The translations under genes and the position numbers were made by a program. A DNA stretch of 64,000 bases from Microbacterium amylolyticum (GTDB lineage: Bacteria > Actinomycetota > Actinomycetes > Actinomycetales > Microbacteriaceae). Shown one piece after another: positions 25,850 through 34,539 of this stretch. Within the stretch, counting starts at the first letter, position 1, and each line of letters opens with the position of its first letter. The notes beneath the pieces are model-generated. The model saw nothing but the letters and a program-made list of their open reading frames with translations, was not told where the DNA came from and ran no database searches. Where the stretch lies: the NCBI RefSeq assembly GCF_011046975.1, contig NZ_CP049253.1, positions 2,232,001 through 2,296,000 of the forward strand, read 5' to 3'.

Positions 25850-26572
25850 ATGATCATCGCAGAATCACTCACGAAGAGATACGGAACGACCACCGCCGTC
25901 GACAACGTGTCGTTTCAGGCGCGGCCCCACCGCATCACGGGGTTCCTTGGCCCGAACGGCTCCGGGAAGTCGACGACGATGCGCATGCTCCTGGGGCTGT
26001 CGACCCCCACATCGGGCCGGGCGCGAATCCTCGGCGTGCCCTTCACGGACATCCCCAATCCCGGCCGGCACGTGGGAGTTCTGCTCGACGCGTCGGCGCA
26101 GCACCGTGGGCGAACGGGACGGGAGACCCTGGCGATTGCAGCGCAGCTGATGGGGCTCGATGCCGTCTCCGTCGACCGCGCGCTTGAACGCACGGGCCTG
26201 ACACCGAAAGAAGCGAAACGCCGCGTGGGCGGCTACTCGCTGGGGATGCGCCAGCGGTTGGGGATCGCGCAGGCGCTCCTGGGGGAACCTGCCGTTCTGA
26301 TCCTCGATGAGCCCGCCAACGGGCTTGACCCGTCGGGCATCCGATGGATGCGCGATCTCTTGCGCTCCTTCGCCGACGACGGGGGAACGGTGCTGTTGTC
26401 ATCCCATCTGCTCAGCGAGATCGAACACCTCGCCGACGATTTCGTGATCATGGGTGCCGGCCGCGTCGTCGCCAGCGGAACGCGGGACGAACTGCTGACC
26501 GGTGAGAGCGCCCTCGAAGATCTGTTTTTCCATGCAACATCAGGCACAAGCCGCGAAGGAGACGCACGATGA
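25850..26572 (+). CDS. ABC transporter ATP-binding protein (BcrA/drug-type)
   Basis: The 240-residue ATPase has Walker A GPNGSGKST (34-42), a modified signature GYSLGMRQRLGIA in place of LSGGQ, Walker B LILDEPANGLDPSG and a switch His in SSHLL. This pattern belongs to the BcrA/CcmA-type ATPases of antibiotic and peptide efflux systems. The stop overlaps the permease start (ATGA at 26569), so the two are coupled. The two-component genes diverge from it, suggesting induction by a membrane-active compound. Substrate unknown. Confidence 0.9.
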   Translation: MIIAESLTKRYGTTTAVDNVSFQARPHRITGFLGPNGSGKSTTMRMLLGLSTPTSGRARILGVPFTDIPNPGRHVGVLLDASAQHRGRTGRETLAIAAQLMGLDAVSVDRALERTGLTPKEAKRRVGGYSLGMRQRLGIAQALLGEPAVLILDEPANGLDPSGIRWMRDLLRSFADDGGTVLLSSHLLSEIEHLADDFVIMGAGRVVASGTRDELLTGESALEDLFFHATSGTSREGDAR

Positions 26573-27351
26573 GTTCTCAGGCCCTGCAACAGACGCTGCC
26601 TCGAACGGCCCGCACAGCGCCGATTCCCTTCGCGCGCGTGATCCTGGTTGAACTGCGAAAGCAGACGGATACGCGAGCGGGATTCGGGCTGTTGGCGGCG
26701 ATCACCATTCTCACGGGCATTGGCGTTGTGACGCAGCTCTGGATCCTGGAGCCGCCGGCGCTTACCTGGGAGAACTTCGCCGCGGGCGCCTCAATCGGAT
26801 GGGGGTTGTTGCTCCCGCTCATCGGTATCCTCGCCGTGACGGGAGAGTGGTCTCAGCGCTCCGCCCTGACCACGTTCTCCCTCGAACCGCGCCGCGCGCG
26901 CGTGAGCATGGCAAAGCTCGTGTCCTCCTTGCTGCTGGGCGCCGCGATGTTCCTCGCCACGTATGCGATCGCGGCGATCGTGAACGTCGTCGGAATCTTC
27001 GCCTTCGACGGGGACGGATCCTGGCGCCTCGATGCAAACCTTCTCGCCGTCATGGCGGCCACCCTCATCATTTACGTGTCGATGGGTGTTGCTTTCGGCA
27101 TGCTCTTTCTGAACACGCCGTTGGCGATCGTTTCCTACCTCGTGCTTCCGAACGTTTTCACCTTCCTGATGCTGTTCGACGGCCTGCGTGAGGCCGTGCA
27201 GTGGATCGATGTCGCCTCCGCTCTGATGCCGATGCTCGAGGGCACGATGGTGGGCCTGGACTGGGCGCACCTGGCGACCGCGGTGTCCCTGTGGGTGGTT
27301 CTCCCGTTCGTCGCCGGTCTATGGCGCGTGAGCAGGCGCGAGGTCGCGTAG
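26569..27351 (+). CDS. ABC-2 type transporter permease
   Basis: The 260-residue membrane protein has six hydrophobic segments and an N-terminal cytoplasmic region (RVILVELRKQTDTRAGF) that matches the coupling helix of ABC-2 permeases. It partners the ATPase just upstream, with a 4-nt overlap. An exporter or immunity function toward an antimicrobial is inferred only from the ABC-2 type and the divergent sensor kinase. No lantibiotic or other biosynthesis gene is nearby. Confidence 0.85.
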   Translation: MSSQALQQTLPRTARTAPIPFARVILVELRKQTDTRAGFGLLAAITILTGIGVVTQLWILEPPALTWENFAAGASIGWGLLLPLIGILAVTGEWSQRSALTTFSLEPRRARVSMAKLVSSLLLGAAMFLATYAIAAIVNVVGIFAFDGDGSWRLDANLLAVMAATLIIYVSMGVAFGMLFLNTPLAIVSYLVLPNVFTFLMLFDGLREAVQWIDVASALMPMLEGTMVGLDWAHLATAVSLWVVLPFVAGLWRVSRREVA

Positions 27352-27421
27352 CGCGCGGGCGTTGCTGCTCGAAGAACCTGAATCATCCGTTCGAACGATG
27401 CGGTGCGGCGGTGCACTGGGG

Positions 27422-27427
27422 CAGGGT
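27422..27427 (+). promoter_or_regulatory. -10 box CAGGGT before the small membrane protein
   Basis: CAGGGT is 6 nt before the ATG at 27434 and there is no Shine-Dalgarno sequence. The match to TANNNT is imperfect. Confidence 0.35.
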
Positions 27428-27433
27428 GGGACC

Positions 27434-28006
27434 ATGGTGAACGGCACAGCGTCTGACGATGGGGAGCAACTTGAGCCGGTGCGTGGCTTGCAGATGCTGT
27501 GGCGATCGTCATTCGGGACGGATCGCGGGGGCGACCGGTATGACGTCGACGCCGACTTCTTCGACTTTGATGAGAAGCTCCGGTTTTATGTGAACGGCCG
27601 GCTCGCCGACGTCCAGAAGAGCCCCGCGCAGTTTGATGTTGATGGAGGGCGCGTCGAGGCGGCGATGAGCCTGTACGGCATGAAGCGCGCCCACCTCGTC
27701 ACGCAGGCCGGCGAAGTGCGTCTCGAGCCGAATGCGGGAACGGCGGAAAAATGGCGTGAAGACATCGACCGTCGCTACCCGGTTGCCAGCCGGATCGTGT
27801 CCGCCGCGTCGTGGGTCATCCTCGTTCTCGCCCTCGTCGTGGCGGTCACAGAAGTGACCGCGCTCGTTCTGCCGATCGTGGGTATCGCTGACGGGGCGTT
27901 ACCTCGTTTACCGACGTCGGTGTCCGCTCCGCTGGGCGGGCTCGGGCTCGTTGCCGCGCTGGACCGTGCCCTCATGATGCGCCACACCCGGTGGCTCGAT
28001 TCCTGA
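27434..28006 (+). CDS. Hypothetical membrane protein
   Basis: I do not recognise this 190-residue protein. The first 110 residues are soluble and rich in Asp, Gly and Arg (RGGDRYDVDADFFDFDEK), and look like a small alpha/beta domain. Two hydrophobic stretches near residues 118-140 and 155-172 follow, with a short basic tail (RHTRWLDS). The soluble part would be cytoplasmic by the positive-inside rule. It stands alone between the ABC permease and the convergent peptide transporter operon. The chosen ATG fits the leaderless spacing; the frame could open at 27362. Confidence 0.6.
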   Translation: MVNGTASDDGEQLEPVRGLQMLWRSSFGTDRGGDRYDVDADFFDFDEKLRFYVNGRLADVQKSPAQFDVDGGRVEAAMSLYGMKRAHLVTQAGEVRLEPNAGTAEKWREDIDRRYPVASRIVSAASWVILVLALVVAVTEVTALVLPIVGIADGALPRLPTSVSAPLGGLGLVAALDRALMMRHTRWLDS

Positions 28007-28009
28007 CCG

Positions 28010-28798
28010 TTACGGAAGGCGCGGAACGGCGTCCAGGAGGCGGCGCGTGTACGGGTGCTGTGGTGCACGGAGAACCTCCGCGGATGTGCCGCGCTCCACG
28101 ATCGTGCCCTGTGTCATCACGACCGTCTCCTCGCAGAGCGCTTGGACAACGCCGATGTCGTGACTGACCATCACGAGCGTCATACCGGTGTCACGGCGGA
28201 GACTGCGCAGGAGATCGATGATCCGCGCGCGCACGGACACGTCGAGCGCCGACAGGGGTTCGTCGCCGAAAAGAACCTCGGGGCCGTGCACGATGGCGCG
28301 GGCGAGCGCAATGCGTTGGCGCTGCCCTCCCGAGAACTCGTGCGGATATCGGGACGTGGCGTCCGCTGGAAGCCCGACCTGTGTCAGCACCTCCTGCGTG
28401 CGAGCACGGTGGTCGCCGGCGATCCGCAGCGCCCACAGGGGTTCCGCCACGATTCGTCCGACGCTCATTCGCGGATTGAGCGATCCATAGGGATCCTGGA
28501 ACACCACACCGGTGCGGCGCCGCAGCCAGCGCTGTTCCCCGGCGCGCGCCCCGGCGTCGACGGTGCGCCCGTCGAACGTCACGGTTCCCGAGCTGGGGTG
28601 GCCAAGGCCCAGAAGAAGCCGCACGAGCGTGGACTTTCCCGAACCGGATTCGCCGATGATCCCGAGGCTGCTGCCGCGGGTGATGTCGAGGTTGGTCGAC
28701 ATCAGCGCATCGGACGTTCTCCGCGCTGCAAACAGTTCGCGGCGCGGAAGCAGATAGGACTTCGTCAGGCCCCTGGCACTGATGAGCACGTCACTCAT
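28010..28798 (-). CDS. Peptide/nickel ABC transporter ATP-binding protein (NikE/DppF-like)
   Basis: This is the second ATPase of the importer. Its 262 residues contain Walker A GESGSGKST (49-57), signature FSGGQRQRIALARA, Walker B VLFGDEPLSALD and a HDIGVV switch His. It ends right after HPYTRRLLDAVP, the oligopeptide C-terminal motif, so it lacks the longer tail of DppF/OppF (about 330 residues) and matches NikE in length. It overlaps the upstream ATPase by 8 nt and is the last gene of the operon. Substrate class (peptide, nickel or another) cannot be decided from the ATPase. Confidence 0.9.
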   Translation of the reverse strand: MSDVLISARGLTKSYLLPRRELFAARRTSDALMSTNLDITRGSSLGIIGESGSGKSTLVRLLLGLGHPSSGTVTFDGRTVDAGARAGEQRWLRRRTGVVFQDPYGSLNPRMSVGRIVAEPLWALRIAGDHRARTQEVLTQVGLPADATSRYPHEFSGGQRQRIALARAIVHGPEVLFGDEPLSALDVSVRARIIDLLRSLRRDTGMTLVMVSHDIGVVQALCEETVVMTQGTIVERGTSAEVLRAPQHPYTRRLLDAVPRLP

Positions 28799-29576
28799 CG
28801 CCCGGCCTCCACATCGTCGCTGCGGCGTCGCGCAGAAGCCCTCGCGTGACCGGGTGTGCCGGCGTGCTCAGCAGCGTGGAAACAGGGCCCGACTCGACAA
28901 CGCGGCCCTGGTCGAGAACCACGCCGTGGGTGGCGACGCGGTTCAAAACGGCCAGGTCATGGGTGATGAACAACAGGGACATGCCTTGTGAGGCGACGAG
29001 CCCCAGCATCAGCTCGAGGATCTCGGCCTGAACCGTCACATCGAGTGCCGTTGTGGGCTCGTCGGCGATGAGCAGGGTGGGATCCGCGGCGAGGGCCATC
29101 GCGATCGCGACGCGCTGTCGCTGCCCTCCCGAGAGTTCGTGGGGGAAACGGAAAACAACGTCGGAGGGGGCGGGCAACCGCACGCGTTCTGCCAGAGCGA
29201 TCGCGAGGCGTTCGGCCGCTCGCCGTGAGAGACCGCGATGGATGCGCGCTGATTCGCTGATCTGTGCGCCAACGGAGCGGATGGGGTTGAGGGCGCTCTG
29301 CGGTTCTTGGAACACGATGGCGATCTCGTTACCGCGGAGCGTGGCCAACTCACGATCCGGGATCCCGAGGAGTTCGCGGCCATTCCAGCGGATCGACCCC
29401 GACGCTGTTGCCTCGTGGGGGAGAAGCCCCAAAATCGCCAGCGCCGTCATCGACTTTCCCGATCCGGACTCGCCGATCAGGCCTGCACGCGCCCCGTCCG
29501 GCACATGAAACGACACGCGATCCAGCACGGTGGTTCCGCTGATCGTCACGGTGAGATCGGTGACCTCGAGGCTCAT
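28791..29576 (-). CDS. Peptide/nickel ABC transporter ATP-binding protein (NikD/DppD-like)
   Basis: This is the first ATPase of the pair. Its 261 residues have Walker A GESGSGKSM (the usual final Thr/Ser is replaced by Met), signature LSGGQRQRVAIAMA, Walker B LLIADEPTTALD and switch ITHDLAVL. The Met after the Walker Lys is common in NikD/DppD proteins. Like its partner it is short, ending after HPVTRGLLRDA. The start overlaps the permease stop (29573-29576). Confidence 0.9.
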   Translation of the reverse strand: MSLEVTDLTVTISGTTVLDRVSFHVPDGARAGLIGESGSGKSMTALAILGLLPHEATASGSIRWNGRELLGIPDRELATLRGNEIAIVFQEPQSALNPIRSVGAQISESARIHRGLSRRAAERLAIALAERVRLPAPSDVVFRFPHELSGGQRQRVAIAMALAADPTLLIADEPTTALDVTVQAEILELMLGLVASQGMSLLFITHDLAVLNRVATHGVVLDQGRVVESGPVSTLLSTPAHPVTRGLLRDAAATMWRPGDE

Positions 29577-30442
29577 GCGATGACCTCCGGTGTCTGCACG
29601 GCGCGGGGACGGTCGCGGCGGCTGAGCGTGGGGTCGGTGGCCTCCCGGATCGCATCACCGAGCAGGTTCAGGGCGAGAACAGCCGCGGTGATGGCGAGAC
29701 CGGGCCACACGACGCTGAGGGGATGCACCGTGATGTACCGCTGCAACTCCGCCAGCAGCAGCCCCCAGCTAGGCTGGGTGACCGACGATCCGAAGCCGAG
29801 GTAGGACAGACCCGACTCGGCGAGAACAGCCGCCGCCATCGACCACGACAGCTGAACGATAAAAACCGGCGCCGCGTTCGGAAGCAGATGACGCACGAGG
29901 ATCTGCCCGCGTGTGAGACCGGAGGCTCGCGCTGCGAGCACAAAATCGGCGCGATTCACACGCCGCAGCTCCGCGCGCGCAACCCGGGCGATGTTCACGC
30001 CGTAGCCGATTCCCACGGCCCAGACCACCACCCACAGGGAACCGCCGAAAGCCGCTGACAGCATCATCGCGATCAGGAGAACCGGGAAGGCGATCAACAC
30101 GTCAACGAGCACCGCGACGACCTCTCGCACGGGCCGCGCCGTGAGGGCGCCGAGCGAGGCGAGGAGCACGCCGATCATCGTGGCGATGAGTCCCGCGCCG
30201 GCCGCCACGAACACTGTTGTCCGCGCCCCGGCCATGATCTGCGACAGAATGTCGCGGCCCGTGTCGTCCGTTCCGAGAACGTGTGGCCACCCGGGCGGCT
30301 CCCAGCGGGCGTACGCATCGGCGTCACGAGGATCGAACGGGGTCCAGACCGCAGAGACAGCCGCCGCGGCAACGACGATCACGATGATCCCGAGGGCGAC
30401 GGCGCCCACGGGATTGCGCACGAGGCGCCGGAACCACATCAC
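29573..30442 (-). CDS. Peptide/nickel ABC transporter permease (DppC-like)
   Basis: The 289-residue permease has an N-terminal signal-anchor helix, the family motif LGTDDTGRDILSQIMAGAR (about 55-73) and five further helices with the cytoplasmic ATPase-contact loop VLAARASGLTRGQILVRH, equivalent to the EAA loop. It ends with GDAIREATDPT, typical of DppC. It overlaps the neighbouring permease and ATPase genes by 4 nt on both sides, so these proteins are made in balance. Confidence 0.93.
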   Translation of the reverse strand: MMWFRRLVRNPVGAVALGIIVIVVAAAAVSAVWTPFDPRDADAYARWEPPGWPHVLGTDDTGRDILSQIMAGARTTVFVAAGAGLIATMIGVLLASLGALTARPVREVVAVLVDVLIAFPVLLIAMMLSAAFGGSLWVVVWAVGIGYGVNIARVARAELRRVNRADFVLAARASGLTRGQILVRHLLPNAAPVFIVQLSWSMAAAVLAESGLSYLGFGSSVTQPSWGLLLAELQRYITVHPLSVVWPGLAITAAVLALNLLGDAIREATDPTLSRRDRPRAVQTPEVIA

Positions 30443-31401
30443 GATTGCACCTCCGCCGTATCGCGCTGCCGCGGGTCGATCGCCCGGTGCACCAGGTCGA
30501 TGAGGAACCCGACGATCAGGACGAAGCCCGTGAGCGCGAGCAGCTCGCCCTGCACCTTGGTGAGATCGCGTGCGCCGACGTCGGCGACGAGCATCCGGCC
30601 GATACCGGGGAGGTTAAAGACCTGTTCGATCACCACGGCGCCAACGACGATGCCGGCGATCTGCACTCCGAGCATCGTGATGATGGAGAGGCCAACGGCG
30701 GGGAGGCCATGGCGGAGGAGGGCGCCCGTGCGAGTGTGTCCCTTCGCGGCAGCTGTTCGCACAAAATCGGCATCGATCGCCGTGAGCGTTGCGCTGCGAA
30801 CAAAGCGCAAGAGAAGCGCTCCCTCGACAACGCCGATGGTGAGCGCCGGAAGGATGAGCGCGCGCAGCGCCGCACCAGGATCACCCCAGCCGGCGCGCGG
30901 AAATCCCTGCGCCGGAAGCCAGCCGAGCACAATCGCGAAGACCACGATCAGCATCATGCCGGCCCAGAGCACAGGCACCGCGGCCAGGAGCTGAGCGAGG
31001 GCGTTCAGGGCGGCACCGGAGACGCGATTCCGGCGTAGCGCCGCGATAACGCCGAAGGGAACGGCAATCACGATCGCCACGACCAGGGAGAGCAGGCCGA
31101 GGGGAACCGTCACGCGGGCCTTTTCCGCGAGCTCGGCCGCGACGGGAGCACCTGTGAGCAGCGATTCACCCAGATCGCCCGTCAGCACTCCACCAATCCA
31201 CGCGAGGTACTGCAGGAGCACAGGGCGATCGAGCCCGAGCTCGGCGCGAAGAGCAGCAACCTGCTCGGGGGTTCCCTCCGTTCCCACGATCGTCTGTGCA
31301 ACGTCACCCGGAAGAATCCGCAGCGTGCAGAAGATGATGGCGCTCGCCGCGAGCAGACCCAGCGCGAGAAGGGTCAGTCGAGTGAGCACGTAGCGAGGCA
31401 T
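30439..31401 (-). CDS. Peptide/nickel ABC transporter permease (DppB-like)
   Basis: The 320-residue permease begins MPRYVLTRLTLLALGLL, typical of DppB/OppB. It has the periplasmic ILPGDVAQTIVG stretch, a GDLGESLLTGAPV motif and a cytoplasmic loop RTAAAKGHTRTGALLRHG for ATPase contact. The frame opens at 31497, but the Met at 31401 matches the family N-terminus. The gap to the substrate-binding protein stop is 16 bp. Its C-terminus has LIDLVHRAIDPRQR as in relatives. Confidence 0.93.
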   Translation of the reverse strand: MPRYVLTRLTLLALGLLAASAIIFCTLRILPGDVAQTIVGTEGTPEQVAALRAELGLDRPVLLQYLAWIGGVLTGDLGESLLTGAPVAAELAEKARVTVPLGLLSLVVAIVIAVPFGVIAALRRNRVSGAALNALAQLLAAVPVLWAGMMLIVVFAIVLGWLPAQGFPRAGWGDPGAALRALILPALTIGVVEGALLLRFVRSATLTAIDADFVRTAAAKGHTRTGALLRHGLPAVGLSIITMLGVQIAGIVVGAVVIEQVFNLPGIGRMLVADVGARDLTKVQGELLALTGFVLIVGFLIDLVHRAIDPRQRDTAEVQS

Positions 31402-31417
31402 GCGGGCGGGAGCGGCG

Positions 31418-32938
31418 TCAGCGCTCGACGGTGACGCCGGCGAGGGGGAGGCGTGTTGAGGTCGCAGCCGTCGGGAAGCCGGTGACGCCGGGCGCAACGG
31501 CGATCACGTCCTGACGGACGTAGAGCCAGTCGGCCGGGTGCCATTCGGCGACGAGCTGGGCGGCCTCGGCGAGCAACTCGGCCGATGCGTCCTGGTCGAT
31601 CTCGGCCATGGCCTCGGCGTAGCGCTCTTGTACGGCAGTCAACACGGCCTCATCGTGGATCGCGTAGTAGTAGTCGGGATCGGTCCACGTACTGAAATCT
31701 CGGGGCTCGACGTGATTGACGATGCTCAGCTGCCAGTCGCGTCGGGTGGAGGGATCGTGCACATCGCTGAGCCAGGTGGCGAACTCCACCGTGTTCACCT
31801 CGAGGGCGACGCCAATATCTGCGAAGGCGGAAACGAGCAGCGTCGGGAGCCTCGGGCCGTAGTGGTTCGAGATGGTCAGCTCAAGAGAGAGATCTTCGAC
31901 GCCGGCCTCCGCCAACAGCTTGCGTGCTCCCTCCGGGTCGTGTGGAACGATTCCTGCCAGGTCTTCATACCCGGGATCGAGGGGCGGAATCGGGCCGAAC
32001 AACGGCTCGGCGGCGCCGACGGCGGCCAGAATTGCGTCGTGATCGATGGCCCGGCGCAGGGCTTCGCGCACGCGCACATCGTCCAGCGGCGCCGCGGCGC
32101 TGTTGAACGCCAGAATGAACTTGTCGGTTGTTGTGGCTTCGACGATCGTGAACTCACCACTCAGTTGAGAGCTCAGCTCAGGGTCGATTGCGGGCATCGC
32201 ATCGACCGAACCGTCGCGTCCTCCGCTGACGAGGGCCGCCTGGTCGCCGAAGTAGACGAAGCTCACCTCGGCCACGCCCGCGGGTTCGCCCCAGTAGTCC
32301 TCGTTGCGCACAAGCGACAGGGCATCGCCGCGGCTCCACGAATCGAGGGTGAAGGGGCCCGTGCCGTTTGCCGCCGTGCGGCGGTCGGTGTCGTCTTCCG
32401 CGGGAAGCACGAGGCCCGCCGGTCCGGTCAGGGCGAAGAGGAAGTTCTGGTTGGGGGCGTCGAGGGTGATCGTGATCGTCGACTCGTCGGGCGCCGAGAT
32501 GTCGGCCGCATCCGCGAGAACGGCGTGGTTGTTCACCGACGGATCCGACTTGACGGTGGTCAGCGACGCCAGCGCATCGGCGGATGTCATCGGTGATCCG
32601 TCGTGGAAGGAGACGCCGTCCGCGAGGTGGAAGGTATACGTGAGGGCGTCGTCCGACACTTCCCAGCTCTCGGCAAGCGCGGGAACCACCTGGTCGCCGT
32701 CGATTGCGCGCGCAACGAGGCCCTCGTAGACATTGCCGATGAGGGCCTGCTCCAGGGCTGCTCCTGACGTGTGCCGGATATCGAGGTTGGTGGGCTCAGC
32801 GATCAGCCCGACGGTGAGCGAAGCGCTTTCGGCGGGGCTGCCCGGAACCGAGCCTCCGCCCGAACAGGCTGTCAGAGCGAGTGATCCGGCCGCGGCGATC
32901 GCCACGGTCATCAGCCGGAAGCGGACGGGGGCGTTCAT
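31418..32938 (-). CDS. Peptide/nickel-type ABC transporter substrate-binding lipoprotein
   Basis: The 506-residue SBP_bac_5 protein has a signal peptide with lipobox LTAC near residue 25, so it should be tethered to the membrane. The family motif NVYEGLV follows, then ALAESWEVSDDALTYTFHLADGVSFHDGSPMTS, typical of oligopeptide and nickel binders. It is the receptor for the two permeases and two ATPases downstream. The start overlaps the end of the hydrolase gene (32935-32938). Bound ligand unknown; the hydrolase at the head of the operon hints at an ester or amide substrate. Confidence 0.92.
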   Translation of the reverse strand: MNAPVRFRLMTVAIAAAGSLALTACSGGGSVPGSPAESASLTVGLIAEPTNLDIRHTSGAALEQALIGNVYEGLVARAIDGDQVVPALAESWEVSDDALTYTFHLADGVSFHDGSPMTSADALASLTTVKSDPSVNNHAVLADAADISAPDESTITITLDAPNQNFLFALTGPAGLVLPAEDDTDRRTAANGTGPFTLDSWSRGDALSLVRNEDYWGEPAGVAEVSFVYFGDQAALVSGGRDGSVDAMPAIDPELSSQLSGEFTIVEATTTDKFILAFNSAAAPLDDVRVREALRRAIDHDAILAAVGAAEPLFGPIPPLDPGYEDLAGIVPHDPEGARKLLAEAGVEDLSLELTISNHYGPRLPTLLVSAFADIGVALEVNTVEFATWLSDVHDPSTRRDWQLSIVNHVEPRDFSTWTDPDYYYAIHDEAVLTAVQERYAEAMAEIDQDASAELLAEAAQLVAEWHPADWLYVRQDVIAVAPGVTGFPTAATSTRLPLAGVTVER

Positions 32939-33843
32939 GGGCGCACCTCTCGGGGGATGTCTGTGGAGATCTCGCGGGCGAGGGCCACGAAGGCGCCCTC
33001 CTGCACGTTGTGGGACGCGTCGAGCGTGACAACGCGGGCATGTGGCTGGTGTGCGCGGAAACGGGTGATGTCGTCGGGTGAGAGAAATCCGCGAGATGCG
33101 GCAACGAGGGTGACCGGAACGGTCACGTCCTCGAGCGCGCGCCAGCCAGCCTCCGGATCAGAGGCGACGCGAGGGGTGTCATCGCTCGGGGAGAAGATGC
33201 GGGCCATGTGGTGCTTCCACTCGATCCGGCCGTCCGCGCGGGTGCGTGTGTTGAGGAGCACCCCGCGTCGTGCGGCCTCGCGGGAACCGCCGAGGCTAAA
33301 GCTCATTGCATGGTCGACAGCGTCCTCCACCGAAGCGAAATCGAGGCGTCGGAAGAACTCCGCCAGCCCCGATGCTCCCTCGCGCCCCGCTCCGGGGACG
33401 ATGTCGACGAGGGTCAGGGAAGACACAGTTCCCGGGTGGTGGGCTGCCGTCAAGAGGGCCGCGAGGCCGCCAAGGGAGTGGCCGATCAGGGCGACGGGGC
33501 CGGTCGCCCAGGCCGCGAGAGCGGCAGCCAGATCGGGGGCGAGGAGCTCCGGTGTGTAGGCTCCGTCGTTCCGCCACGATGATTCTCCATGGCCGGGCAG
33601 ATCGATCGCGATGGCGGGTTCGGCCAGCGAGAGGATCGTTCTGTCCCACGTGTGGGCATTGAGGCCCGCTCCGTGCACGAAGAACGCTCGCGGCGCGCCG
33701 GTCCCATACACGAGCGCCGAGAGCGTTCGCCCATCCGCGAGGGTGATGTTCTCGCGCCGCACGACGGGAAGGGCGACCTTCTGCTCGAGCGCCTGATTGG
33801 GCAGGAATCCGAACTCGTCCAGGTCGGTGTGCGTCTGGGTCAC
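32935..33843 (-). CDS. Alpha/beta hydrolase
   Basis: The 302-residue protein is a cytoplasmic alpha/beta hydrolase. It has the oxyanion motif FFVHGAG, the nucleophile elbow GHSLGG and a C-terminal catalytic His in LDASHNVQEG. DLPGHGESS after strand four is typical. The start is the GTG at 33843 preceded by GAGGAA; the frame opens at 33930. It is the first gene of the transporter operon, so it could act on the imported compound after uptake. Whether that is an ester, amide or peptide cannot be said. Confidence 0.82.
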   Translation of the reverse strand: MTQTHTDLDEFGFLPNQALEQKVALPVVRRENITLADGRTLSALVYGTGAPRAFFVHGAGLNAHTWDRTILSLAEPAIAIDLPGHGESSWRNDGAYTPELLAPDLAAALAAWATGPVALIGHSLGGLAALLTAAHHPGTVSSLTLVDIVPGAGREGASGLAEFFRRLDFASVEDAVDHAMSFSLGGSREAARRGVLLNTRTRADGRIEWKHHMARIFSPSDDTPRVASDPEAGWRALEDVTVPVTLVAASRGFLSPDDITRFRAHQPHARVVTLDASHNVQEGAFVALAREISTDIPREVRP

Positions 33844-34018
33844 GGTTCCTCGCGGGGTTGGCGGATGACAGTGGCACCATTGTCGGATGGATCGGGGGCA
33901 CGCGGGAAATCTTCGCGATTTATGCCTCACGATTGCACCAAAGAGAAATCATAAGCTCCAGCAGCTGGCACTCAGATCGTGCACATCGGTTCTCCGTGCT
34001 GTGTTCATGTATCGCGAG

Positions 34019-34024
34019 TAGTGT
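34019..34024 (+). promoter_or_regulatory. -10 box TAGTGT, leaderless promoter of the AhpD-like gene
   Basis: TAGTGT is 7 nt before the ATG at 34032. The frame opens at 33858, but that codon would lie upstream of the transcript. The 188-bp divergent region 33844-34031 holds no other gene. Confidence 0.55.
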
Positions 34025-34031
34025 GCAGAGC

Positions 34032-34493
34032 ATGAGCCAGAAGCGTGTGCATCTGTCCCGCGGAGCGAGGGATTCCTACCGCTCGCTGGAGGCGTTTTCG
34101 ACCGAGGTCAGCCGCATGGCCAACGAATACGGCGTGGACGATCGCCTCAAAGAACTCGTGATGTTGCACTGCTCTCAGCTCAACGGTTGCGCCTACTGCG
34201 TGCGTGCACACCTGGAGCGTGCGGAAAAAGCGGGGATCACGATCGATGAGATCTCGCAGCTTCCCACCTGGCGCGAATCCGGTGTGTTCTCAGAGCGGGA
34301 GCGTGCCGCGCTGGAGCTGGCGCAGGCGCATACCTTTATTCATCAGGGCGGAGTCTCCGACGACGTGTACAACCGTGTCGGCTCCGTTCTGACGGAGCAG
34401 GAGTACATCGGCGTGAGCTGGCTGTCGATCGCGATCAATGCCTTTAATCGCCTCACGATGGCGGGGCGCTATCCCGTTCCACCAGCCGAATGA
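34032..34493 (+). CDS. AhpD/carboxymuconolactone decarboxylase-family protein
   Basis: This 153-residue all-helical protein has the AhpD core LKELVMLHCSQLNGCAYCVRAHLERAEKAG with the CxxC pair CAYC, and the conserved His of the relay a few residues on. Such proteins act as alkylhydroperoxidases or peroxiredoxin partners and use lipoyl- or thiol-linked reduction. No ahpC lies beside it. The next gene begins 46 bp downstream under an iron box. The catalytic pair is intact, so the protein should be redox-active. Confidence 0.85.
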   Translation: MSQKRVHLSRGARDSYRSLEAFSTEVSRMANEYGVDDRLKELVMLHCSQLNGCAYCVRAHLERAEKAGITIDEISQLPTWRESGVFSERERAALELAQAHTFIHQGGVSDDVYNRVGSVLTEQEYIGVSWLSIAINAFNRLTMAGRYPVPPAE

Positions 34494-34501
34494 CGCTCGA
34501 T

Positions 34502-34530
34502 TTAGGTTAGCCTTCCCTGTGGTGTATCCT
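34502..34530 (+). promoter_or_regulatory. DtxR/IdeR-type iron box and promoter before the SIP gene
   Basis: TTAGGTTAGCCTTCCCTGT (34502-34520) matches the 19-bp DtxR/IdeR consensus at 15 positions, with the left half perfect. The -10 box TATCCT (34525-34530) begins 5 bp further on, so a bound repressor would cover the promoter. Iron starvation should induce the gene. Confidence 0.75.
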
Positions 34531-34539
34531 GGATGCATC

